Assembly: GCA_040235565.1 (NCBI GenBank)
Contig: JBECLA010000016.1
Location: 1 to 17,607, forward strand
Reading direction: 5' to 3'
Length of the DNA: 17,607 nt
DNA from: JAHEIJ01 sp040235565
GTDB lineage: Bacteria > Pseudomonadota > Gammaproteobacteria > UBA6429 > Thiohalophilaceae
Part shown: in pieces, positions 1-6,609 of the stretch
Position numbering within the stretch: the first letter of the stretch is position 1
Layout: each line of letters opens with the position of its first letter
Made by a program: the position numbers and the translations under genes
Notes under the pieces: model-generated
What the model was told of the DNA's origin: nothing
What the model saw: only the letters and a program-made list of their open reading frames with translations
Databases searched by the model: none

Positions 1-1056
1 CCCGAGTATGACGTCACGATCACTCTGGAACCTGACCCCGCAAATGGCACGCATTACGTAGCGGGTGAAACACCGCAAGTTGTCGTAACACTGACAGGCG
101 GTGCAAACGCGGTGGTTTACAACGCCAATCAGGACACCGAAGGGGACACGGATGGAAACTTGTCCACGGCAAATCTGTATGTTTATGGTCCAAGGTCTGA
201 TGCGGTACCGGTATTAACCACCAACTCAACCACCGATGGTGGTGCACAGCAGGGACATAGCCTGTTCCTGGCAGATACCGGTGGCGTACCCACTGCTGAT
301 GGACGAGTGGCAACTGATGCCACCGCCTACAGGTATAACCTGCAGGATGTTGCTCTCGTGGAAGCAGGTACCTATATGGTCCGCTTTGAGGGTCTCGACT
401 ATGACACGCCGGGAGCACCCAGTGTTCCTGAATATGTGACTGCTTCGAGTGGCGTCATCACCTTCCAGGTCGGTACCGCCGATGAGCAGCATAAAGTTGC
501 CGGTGATGCCTGTACCAATTGTCATGGTGCGACCATCATGCATCTGGAAGGCGCCCATCCGCACCATCAGCCGTTTAATACCGATGGCTGCCTGGGCTGC
601 CATGACAAGTCTGGTAATTATGCGGACTACATCGGTAACCGGGTCCATGCAGTGCATTCCGCCAGTGCAACCGGTGACCTGCATCTGACCGGTGGCTTGC
701 CCCGCAACTGGTCACATGTAACTTTCCCGCAGGAGCCCAACAACTGCACCATCTGCCACACGGATACCGAGACAGATACGCCAGTCTGGCGCAATCCGCA
801 TGAAGTGGCCTGTGGCGGTTGCCATGGTACTGTTGTCGACCCGGATCCGCTTGACTTCCCGGATGTTGATCCGGCACAACTCGAGAAGGAAGCCGCTGCC
901 GCTTTACACATGGAGTTGATGGGCGGGACCTTTGATGTCACTACCCTTGATGTGACACGACAATGCATCGTCTGTCATGGGGAGGACAGGATCGCGGATC
1001 TCTATGACACACACCATCTCGTTCTGTTCCCGCCACCGGTGGAACCGGAACCCTGA
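1..1056 (+). CDS. OmcA/MtrC-family multihaem c-type cytochrome, C-terminal part (5' end outside window)
   Basis: The frame is open from the first base, so this is the C-terminal 351 residues of a longer protein. The first ~150 visible residues are beta-rich and haem-free, like the beta-barrel domains of OmcA/MtrC proteins. Five CxxCH haem-attachment motifs follow, at 511-525 (CTNCH), 589-603 (CLGCH), 745-759 (CTICH), 811-825 (CGGCH) and 964-978 (CIVCH), with many extra histidines available as distal ligands. A beta domain followed by a pentahaem domain matches the second half (domains III-IV) of decahaem MtrC/OmcA, so another five haems are expected upstream. Family members sit on the outer membrane and pass electrons to extracellular metals, minerals or other acceptors. 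The tail ends in a short proline-rich stretch. Signal peptide and lipobox cannot be seen. A strong terminator follows directly. Another multihaem cytochrome of similar architecture cannot be fully excluded. Confidence 0.85.
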   Translation, partial: PEYDVTITLEPDPANGTHYVAGETPQVVVTLTGGANAVVYNANQDTEGDTDGNLSTANLYVYGPRSDAVPVLTTNSTTDGGAQQGHSLFLADTGGVPTADGRVATDATAYRYNLQDVALVEAGTYMVRFEGLDYDTPGAPSVPEYVTASSGVITFQVGTADEQHKVAGDACTNCHGATIMHLEGAHPHHQPFNTDGCLGCHDKSGNYADYIGNRVHAVHSASATGDLHLTGGLPRNWSHVTFPQEPNNCTICHTDTETDTPVWRNPHEVACGGCHGTVVDPDPLDFPDVDPAQLEKEAAAALHMELMGGTFDVTTLDVTRQCIVCHGEDRIADLYDTHHLVLFPPPVEPEP

Positions 1057-1102
1057 TTCGGGATGGAATGAAACGTCATTTCTCGACCAGTTCGGGCTAT
1101 CA

Positions 1103-1127
1103 CCCCCGCTTCGGCGGGGGTTTTTTT
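1103..1127 (+). terminator. Intrinsic terminator of the cytochrome gene
   Basis: A perfect 7-bp GC stem (CCCCCGC at 1103-1109, GCGGGGG at 1114-1120) closes a TTCG tetraloop and is followed by seven T residues (1121-1127). It lies 46 nt after the cytochrome stop codon. There is no T-run on the opposite side, so it should work mainly on plus-strand transcription; the minus-strand operon ending at 1238 has no equally clear terminator. Confidence 0.93.
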
Positions 1128-1237
1128 ATTCAATGATTTTGGGAACGTTGATCGAACTGTGAATAGTGACAAACCGTGTTAACAGTTTTTTGCATCGCTA
1201 ACAACAAATTTGTTTGAATCAAGGTTTGTTACAAAAT

Positions 1238-2638
1238 TCATACAGGGATGGTTTGCCCAAGATCCGGTATCTCTGCCCTGATATCCATCCCCGGTAAAAT
1301 ACGCTGCAACACTTTTTTTGCCTCGGGTTCACCATGTACAAGGTATGTGTGTGGTTTTGGATGATGAAATGCGCCGATCCAGTCCAGCAACTGTTGTTGG
1401 CCGGCATGGGCAGAGAAACCACCGAGCGTATGTATCGTGGCATTGACCACCACCTCTTCACCCGCCACACGCAGGCGTTTCGCACCATCCACCAGGGCAC
1501 GCCCGGGTGTTCCGATGGCCTGATAACCGACAATAATCACATGCGCATTCCGGCGCCAGAGGTTGTGTTTCAGATGATGCCGAATCCGACCGCCGTTACA
1601 CATCCCGCTGCCGGCAATAATGATGGCCCCGTCAGTTATCTTGTTAATAGCGATGGATTCCTCCGTGGTACGCGAATACCGCAGTACCGGCAGAAAGGTA
1701 TGCAATGACGCCGAGCGGGCCTGGCGTAATGCCGTTTTATCTTCATAATTGAAGACATCCTGATAACGGTGATAGACCTCGGTTGTGGCGATCGCCATCG
1801 GGCTGTCCAGATATACTGCCTGATGATTGAGTATACCTTCCTGATAAAATTCACCCAGCCGAAAGATGATTTCCTGGGTTCGGCCAACTGCAAACGCGGG
1901 AATCAGGACATTACCGCCGCTTTCCGTTGCTTCAAGGATAATGCTACGAAATTCATCCAGGGTTGCTTCCATGGAACGATGATTGCGATCGCCGTAAGTG
2001 GACTCCATAATCAAGACATCCGCTTTCTCCAGCCTGACGGGATCCCTGAGTAACGCCGCACAACTGTTTCCGAGATCACCGGAGAACACCAGCCGTCTGG
2101 GTTTGCCTTGTTCGGTGATAGTCAGCTCAACGATTGCGGAACCCAGAATGTGGCCTGCGTCCAGATACCGAAGCTGCACGCCGTGTTGGATTTCCTGCGG
2201 TGTTGCATAAGACAGACCTTCACATAGCTTCAAGGTGCGTTCTACATCTTCAATCGTATATAAGGGTTCAATTTCTTCCTTCCCGGCGCGTCTGCGACGT
2301 TTGTTTTCCCATTCGGCATCACGCATACTGAGAAATGCCGAATCCTTCAGCATGATCTCCAGCAGATCACATGTCGGCATTGTCATGTAAATCGGTCCTT
2401 TGAATCCGTCGTTAACCAGCTTGGGGAGGCGTCCTGAATGATCCAGATGGGCATGCGACAGTATGACAGCATCAATTGTTTTCGGATCAAAAGGAAAAGG
2501 CGCTTCATTGCCCTTTTCCTCTTCGTAACTCCCCTGTATGAGTCCGCACTCGAGTAGAATTCTCTTCCCACCTGTCTCAAGCAGGTACAGCGATCCCGTG
2601 ACCCCGGTAATCGCGCCATAAAACGTTAATGTGGCCAT
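1238..2638 (-). CDS. Beta-CASP metallo-beta-lactamase RNase (CPSF/Ysh1-like, RMMBL domain)
   Basis: A 466-residue cytoplasmic protein predicted to be a zinc-dependent RNA-processing nuclease of the bacterial beta-CASP group (like Thermus TTHA0252). The MBL metal-site motif is H62-x-H64-x-D66-H67, with H163 (motif 3, AGH) and D188 (motif 4, SGD). The beta-CASP insertion starts with motif A at E212 (ESTYGDR), motif C is H411 in FSAHAG, and the last ~60 residues form the RMMBL domain with VHGE near residue 435. The motif 1 acid is Glu30 (LLECG) where Asp is common. Length is close to the family norm (about 430-470) and all catalytic positions are kept, so the enzyme should be active. It is the last gene of a minus-strand operon, 48 nt after the ATP-grasp gene. 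The start is ATG with only a weak purine-rich SD (AAGAAAG) upstream. RNA substrate is unknown. Confidence 0.9.
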   Translation of the reverse strand: MATLTFYGAITGVTGSLYLLETGGKRILLECGLIQGSYEEEKGNEAPFPFDPKTIDAVILSHAHLDHSGRLPKLVNDGFKGPIYMTMPTCDLLEIMLKDSAFLSMRDAEWENKRRRRAGKEEIEPLYTIEDVERTLKLCEGLSYATPQEIQHGVQLRYLDAGHILGSAIVELTITEQGKPRRLVFSGDLGNSCAALLRDPVRLEKADVLIMESTYGDRNHRSMEATLDEFRSIILEATESGGNVLIPAFAVGRTQEIIFRLGEFYQEGILNHQAVYLDSPMAIATTEVYHRYQDVFNYEDKTALRQARSASLHTFLPVLRYSRTTEESIAINKITDGAIIIAGSGMCNGGRIRHHLKHNLWRRNAHVIIVGYQAIGTPGRALVDGAKRLRVAGEEVVVNATIHTLGGFSAHAGQQQLLDWIGAFHHPKPHTYLVHGEPEAKKVLQRILPGMDIRAEIPDLGQTIPV

Positions 2639-2686
2639 AATCTTTCTTGATTAATTTCCAGTGTGAATCAATTCAATATATCGAGA

Positions 2687-3634
2687 TCAATGCAAGACAG
2701 AAAACGCCTGCCTGGCAAAGCGAATGCGATCATCAATGTCAGCCAGGATTGCTTGCGCCTGTTTAACCCGGTTTAACCTGGGCAGCAACCCGGCATGGTT
2801 TGCAATTTGAATATTCAATCCCGGCCGGGCATTTATTTCCAGAATCAGCGGGCCAAGATCCCTGTCCAGTACGATATCAACACCCTGGTAACCGAGACCT
2901 GTCAACTCATAACAGCTCGCGGCCAGATACAGCAATTTATCCCAATGCGGCACTTCAACGTCCATCACATTATTACCGGTATCGGGATGTTCCGTGACGA
3001 TCTTATTGCTCAAGACGGCAGTCAGTGTTTTGCCCGTGGCAATGTCGATCCCGGCACCGATGGCGCCCTGGTGCAAATTAGCCCTGCCATCTGACAAACG
3101 CGTCGGTAATCGCACCATTGCCATAACGGGAACACCAAGAAAGACGACAATGCGTATATCCGGAATTCCCTGGAAACTGATATGCTCAAAAACCGGATCG
3201 AATTTAACCCGGTATTCGATCAGCGCCTTGTCAGGCTGCCCGCCGAGACTGTAAATACCGCTCATGACGTTGGAGATATGATGACGCAGCGCAACGATAT
3301 CAACAAGCTGGCCATTGGCCTTCCGATACATGCCCTTATGCTTGCCCACAATGACGATGATGCCGTCACCGCCACTGCCGTGTGCAGGTTTAATGACAAA
3401 ATCCGCGTAATTTTCCAGTATCTCAGGTAAATCAGCGAGTTGCCTTTCAAATTCGATGACGGCATACAGATCCGGAATATCGATCCTCGCTTGTCGTGCT
3501 AATTGCTTGGTTTTCAGCTTGTCATCCACCAGTGGATAAAGCTTGCGTTGATTGTAAACCAGCGTGTATTCACAATTACGCTGGTTGATACCCAGCACAC
3601 CTGCCTGACGCAACTGTTGAAGCAGTTTAAACAT
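2687..3634 (-). CDS. ATP-grasp 'alpha-L-glutamate ligase-like' protein
   Basis: A 315-residue ATP-grasp enzyme of the alpha-L-glutamate ligase-like family related to RimK (TIGR02291 / ATPgrasp_ST type). ATP-grasp ligases activate a carboxylate as an acyl-phosphate and join it to an amine; the substrates of this subfamily are not known to me. K82 lies next to the glycine-rich ATP loop G86-S-G-G-D-G91, and the Mg/ATP-binding acid cluster is E266-x-N268-x-R270. There is no signal peptide, so it is cytoplasmic. The chosen ATG at 3634 overlaps the stop of the upstream membrane-protein gene by 8 nt, which implies translational coupling, and an AAGAG lies just upstream. A start further upstream at 3766 would add 44 residues that lie entirely inside the neighbouring gene and look like out-of-frame translation (W/C-rich). 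Its fixed neighbours in other genomes, as remembered, are the same 7TM protein and retropepsin seen here. Confidence 0.9.
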   Translation of the reverse strand: MFKLLQQLRQAGVLGINQRNCEYTLVYNQRKLYPLVDDKLKTKQLARQARIDIPDLYAVIEFERQLADLPEILENYADFVIKPAHGSGGDGIIVIVGKHKGMYRKANGQLVDIVALRHHISNVMSGIYSLGGQPDKALIEYRVKFDPVFEHISFQGIPDIRIVVFLGVPVMAMVRLPTRLSDGRANLHQGAIGAGIDIATGKTLTAVLSNKIVTEHPDTGNNVMDVEVPHWDKLLYLAASCYELTGLGYQGVDIVLDRDLGPLILEINARPGLNIQIANHAGLLPRLNRVKQAQAILADIDDRIRFARQAFSVLH

Positions 3635-5162
3635 CGCTCTTGCTATCCGCCAATGCTCTGAAACGCCTGATTTCCAGTAATCGCAGCCCGGAATAACGTC
3701 CCAGTAACAAGGTAATTGCCAGAATAACCAGCAATAATTCCGGAAACACAAACAGAACATGTTCAAGATAGACGTTGCTCATAAAAAGAAATGCAATGGC
3801 GGCTACCAGCAAGCTTCCAATACCCTGTTGGATTGCCTCGGTTGCCCCGCGTTCTTCCCATACAATCGACATGCGCTCAATCGTCATGGTCATAATGACC
3901 ATCGGGAACAAGGCGACGGACAGGCCTCTTTCCAGTCCGAGTTTATGACTGAGAATACTGATCGCCGCCATCAAAAGAATAACGATAATCAAGACCGCGC
4001 CGAGTCTCGGTACTAACAAAAGTTTAAGTTGTTCCAGATAAAAACGGATTGCCAGACCAGACGCAATCACGATACAAAACAGCATAACCCCCCAGATCAA
4101 TTGTGTTTCCCTGAATGAAAGCGCAATTAATACAGGCATAAACGTACCAAACGTTTTTACTCCGACGACATTTCGAAGAATAACCAGCAGGAATGCGCCA
4201 AGCGGTATCGTAAGTAAAATGCGATAAACTTCCTGATTTTGGACCGGCAAACTGAAAAGCGAAAAAGACAACAGTTGCGGACTTATAATTTCACCTCTCA
4301 GGGTAGCGGCCTGCAGACTGCTTTGCGTGCTTTTTCGTACAGAAATTCTCAAGCCCTGCTTGCGTGCGCCTTTTACATGCAGTATCTCATCTTTACCATA
4401 CCAGATCGGGATAAATGATTCCGGTTCAACCTGTTGGCCGGTATCAGGATTTATGTACCACCAACGCAACTCCTTGTGTATTTGTAACCAGGTGCTGAAC
4501 CGGGCGTCACGCGTGGTGGTATCGAGATCGATACCATGTACAACACGTGCTGGTATATCTATCAGGTTGAGAACCAGAATCGCAGCATCGATTCGTTTTT
4601 CCAGATCAGGTTTACTGCCTAACAATAAAGCCGCATTGCTATTTTGTTCCGCAAGACTGAGTTGCTGCATCAGCTGGGCGACCAATGTATCCGTATCCGC
4701 TGAATGAACACGTATATCCGCTATTAAACCTTCCGCCGCAGCCTTCGTAACATCATCCAGCTCAAACTGTTCAACTTTTGGGGTCTTTATTGATGCAGGT
4801 TGTTGTGCAGAAGTTAATTTCTGAATTGCAGCGCGATAATAGAGACCCTGGATGCCACTACTTTCACGTTTTGACCAGATTGCCCGTCTATTTCCCTTTT
4901 TCCGGATGGTGGTCAGTCCAAAACCACGTGAAACAAAGTTTTCGTCAACGATGGTGTACGGATGCACGTTGCTGGGAATATATATCTCGATTTTCACCGG
5001 GCCACCCTTGCCCTGAAATTGCACCTTGAACTCGATTTCCCACAAATCACTTATCGCTTCCGGATGAAATGAGAATCCCAGGACCAGCCATTTGAATATC
5101 GCGATAACAAGTCCAATGCTGGTTAATGTGCCAACAAGCCAGAATAAATGACGTTTATCCAT
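3627..5162 (-). CDS. Inactive transglutaminase fused to seven transmembrane helices
   Basis: A 511-residue inner-membrane protein. One N-terminal helix (about 8-30) precedes a soluble domain (about 31-305), then seven hydrophobic helices at about 314-335, 338-350, 354-376, 387-404, 414-430, 449-466 and 475-489, and a basic tail. Positive residues at both ends predict both termini inside and the soluble domain in the periplasm. Within it, residues 185-240 keep the transglutaminase fold signature (IPARVVHG, then WYINPD). The catalytic Cys is absent, and the position where HAW is usual reads S223-T-W225, so it is not an active transglutaminase. This matches the Transglut_i_TM plus 7TM_transglut architecture. 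It probably binds a peptide or protein and signals to or supports the coupled ligase and protease. The gene starts 6 nt after the retropepsin stop and overlaps the ATP-grasp start by 8 nt. Confidence 0.9.
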   Translation of the reverse strand: MDKRHLFWLVGTLTSIGLVIAIFKWLVLGFSFHPEAISDLWEIEFKVQFQGKGGPVKIEIYIPSNVHPYTIVDENFVSRGFGLTTIRKKGNRRAIWSKRESSGIQGLYYRAAIQKLTSAQQPASIKTPKVEQFELDDVTKAAAEGLIADIRVHSADTDTLVAQLMQQLSLAEQNSNAALLLGSKPDLEKRIDAAILVLNLIDIPARVVHGIDLDTTTRDARFSTWLQIHKELRWWYINPDTGQQVEPESFIPIWYGKDEILHVKGARKQGLRISVRKSTQSSLQAATLRGEIISPQLLSFSLFSLPVQNQEVYRILLTIPLGAFLLVILRNVVGVKTFGTFMPVLIALSFRETQLIWGVMLFCIVIASGLAIRFYLEQLKLLLVPRLGAVLIIVILLMAAISILSHKLGLERGLSVALFPMVIMTMTIERMSIVWEERGATEAIQQGIGSLLVAAIAFLFMSNVYLEHVLFVFPELLLVILAITLLLGRYSGLRLLEIRRFRALADSKSDV

Positions 5163-5168
5163 TAACCG

Positions 5169-5660
5169 TTAATCCATTTTACATGCAGGTTTACGTGTAA
5201 AGGTTTCACCGGGATCAACAAGGAAATCTTCCTGTAAAAATTGCCGCCCCACCAGAACCTGATAATTCAGACCACTGCGATCAATCAGGGTAAATTCGGT
5301 TTCTTTATAGGTATTAGCCAGACAAAGGCCAAGCTTCACAACCGGTCGTTCCTGCGTTTCGCCATAATGACGTTTGATTTTGGCTATGCGAACAACCGGT
5401 TGTTCCAGTTCAGTCGTTTCACCTTGATAATTAACAACCGTGAACTTTACCCACTGCTTGCCATCCCGTTTAAAAAAATTGTAACACCTGCAGTTCAAGG
5501 AGGATGTTTTTGCGCCGCTATCAATTTTTGCTTTGACAACCAGATCTCCAGGATGGATGGTAACCTTTTCTACCCAACCAACCACCTCCTTGGCTTGAAT
5601 CGTTCCCGCCAATATGAGCGAAAGTAAACTGATAAAAATGAGATGTATAGACTTCCTCAT
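5169..5660 (-). CDS. Periplasmic retropepsin-like aspartic protease ('ATP-dependent zinc protease' family)
   Basis: A 163-residue secreted protein. The N-terminus is a signal peptide (M-R-K, hydrophobic core 6-18, likely cleavage after IQA23). The mature domain is a single retropepsin-like half-barrel with the catalytic D47-S-G-A50 motif and a later conserved G138-R-Q-F-L segment. A homodimer would be needed to build an aspartic-protease active site. Databases often call this family (PF05618) 'putative ATP-dependent zinc protease', but no zinc or ATP site is visible, so retropepsin is the better description. The ATG at 5660 is preferred over an upstream one at 5693 because AGAGGTG precedes it at SD distance and it begins a textbook signal peptide. 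It is the first gene of the four-gene minus-strand operon and probably acts on a periplasmic peptide or protein linked to the downstream 7TM protein and ligase. Confidence 0.87.
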   Translation of the reverse strand: MRKSIHLIFISLLSLILAGTIQAKEVVGWVEKVTIHPGDLVVKAKIDSGAKTSSLNCRCYNFFKRDGKQWVKFTVVNYQGETTELEQPVVRIAKIKRHYGETQERPVVKLGLCLANTYKETEFTLIDRSGLNYQVLVGRQFLQEDFLVDPGETFTRKPACKMD

Positions 5661-5693
5661 GAACAGGCACCTCTGTAACTGGCTAATACACAA

Positions 5694-6070
5694 GCATCAG
5701 TAAAATATTTTATTGTATGTCAATGATATGTTGACCTGATAAGCTTGCAACAAATATTAGCTTGTTCGTAACTGCATTTCCTCCGCTACAAAATACCAAA
5801 AACCAACTCGCTTTTTTAGAGTTTGCCATGCCGAAATACCATAGCAGGCAGGTAAACCTTTCAAACCGGTACCCACAATAACGCTGTATCAAGTACTACC
5901 GAATAACCGGACTGCGGACAGCCTCATGTCGATTCACCTTGGCGAACCATCGCACTGGTTAGATTAATTTTCGAGAAATTCGCTCTAAACTATTTATTTT
6001 GTTATAGTTTTTGCAACGTTTTTTCGTCTATTTACTCGCATCCACGTAAAATATCGCTAGAATATAAGTT
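5694..6070. other. Divergent AT-rich intergenic spacer
   Basis: This 377-nt stretch separates the leftward operon from the rightward genes beginning at 6071. It holds the candidate leftward promoter. Apart from that I see no convincing gene. A 60-codon minus-strand frame (5710-5892) has no SD, no recognisable family and a composition typical of noise. The part near 6001-6063 is very AT-rich and contains TATAGT and TAGAAT, but neither has a fitting -35 box, so the rightward promoter is not placed. The middle (about 5830-5930) is more GC-rich, with short inverted repeats such as AACTC/GAGTT near 5803-5825; no known riboswitch class was recognised. Confidence 0.5.
5723..5750 (-). promoter_or_regulatory. 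Candidate sigma70 promoter of the retropepsin/7TM/ATP-grasp/RNase operon
   Basis: On the minus strand, TTGCAA (5750-5745) is followed after 16 nt by TATCAT (5728-5723), which match the -35 and -10 consensus at 4/6 and 5/6 positions. Transcription would start near 5716, giving a leader of about 55 nt before the ATG at 5660. A perfect TTGACA also occurs at 5723-5718 but has no good -10 at the right distance. Confidence 0.4.
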
Positions 6071-6574
6071 ATGGATGGTTTGGATAATTATCAGCTTGGC
6101 CAGACAGATGAAATACTGCGTGTCACTTCACGCGATGACTGCCAGGACCTCTCCCTTGCCCTGGCACGTCAGGCCAAGCGAACACTGGCGATTTTCAGTC
6201 ATGACCTCGAGCCTTCAATTTATAACTCCGTTGGCTTCTACGAAGCAGCACGAAATGTCATTGGTAACGATCCCAATGCGATGATCCGCATTCTGGTTTA
6301 CGATATCAGTCAAACTATTATCAGAGGCCACCGACTGCTTGAACTCAGCCAACGACTTTCCAGTCGGGTACAGATCCGCAAATTACCCCGCAAATATCAT
6401 CATGCTTTTCTTGTTGCTGATGATATTGGGGTACTGGATCGTCGTCGCGCCGAGCGCCATGAAGCAACTGCCAATTTTAATTCCCCCGGCTGGGCCAATA
6501 ACCTGCTGCATTTCTTTAACGGCGCATGGGAGCAGAGTTCTCGCACCTCCGAAGTGCATGCGCTTAATATCTAA
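6071..6574 (+). CDS. Degenerate phospholipase D-like protein (DUF7931-type)
   Basis: A 167-residue soluble protein without signal peptide or membrane helix. The first ~100 residues have the alternating alpha/beta pattern of one PLD half-domain (for example strands at TLAIFSHDL and IRILVYD). The C-terminal part resembles an HKD motif: H111-x-F113 with D118 four residues further on, then ATANFNSP (132-139), equivalent to the GSxN segment of PLD enzymes. The catalytic Lys position is Phe, so hydrolase activity is doubtful. Gammaproteobacterial proteins of this kind are listed as DUF7931, sometimes fused behind a GNAT acetyltransferase; here the domain stands alone (remembered, not searched). It lies 35 nt before a class V PLP enzyme, probably in one transcript. 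ATG at 6071 has a poor SD. The family call is moderate and the function unknown. Confidence 0.7.
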   Translation: MDGLDNYQLGQTDEILRVTSRDDCQDLSLALARQAKRTLAIFSHDLEPSIYNSVGFYEAARNVIGNDPNAMIRILVYDISQTIIRGHRLLELSQRLSSRVQIRKLPRKYHHAFLVADDIGVLDRRRAERHEATANFNSPGWANNLLHFFNGAWEQSSRTSEVHALNI

Positions 6575-6609
6575 TCACCAGCCGCACAAGATATCGAAAA
6601 AAATAGCTG

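Noticed and set aside
20..418. 132-codon minus-strand frame opposite the cytochrome
   Set aside because: It is the antisense shadow of a frame with five CxxCH motifs and a matching terminator.
1203..1214. 12-bp perfect palindrome AACAAATTTGTT in the convergent gap
   Set aside because: It is AT-only at its centre, lies between two gene ends rather than at a promoter, and has no T-run or second copy, so chance is adequate.
3634..3766. Upstream start for the ATP-grasp gene at 3766, adding 44 residues
   Set aside because: The extra residues lie wholly inside the upstream membrane-protein gene, are rich in Trp and Cys and look like out-of-frame translation; the ATG at 3634 gives the normal coupled overlap and family N-terminus.
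5660..5693. Upstream start for the retropepsin gene at 5693, adding 11 residues
   Set aside because: The ATG at 5660 has a proper SD (AGAGGTG) and begins a clean signal peptide.
5710..5892. 60-codon minus-strand frame in the divergent spacer
   Set aside because: It has no SD, no recognisable family, and overlaps the candidate operon promoter.
5800..5960. Possible riboswitch in the spacer
   Set aside because: The conserved cores of c-di-GMP, cobalamin, TPP, glycine or SAM riboswitches were looked for on both strands and not found.
6058..6063. TAGAAT as a -10 box giving a near-leaderless transcript for the PLD-like gene
   Set aside because: There is no acceptable -35 at 15-19 nt, so the match alone is not enough.
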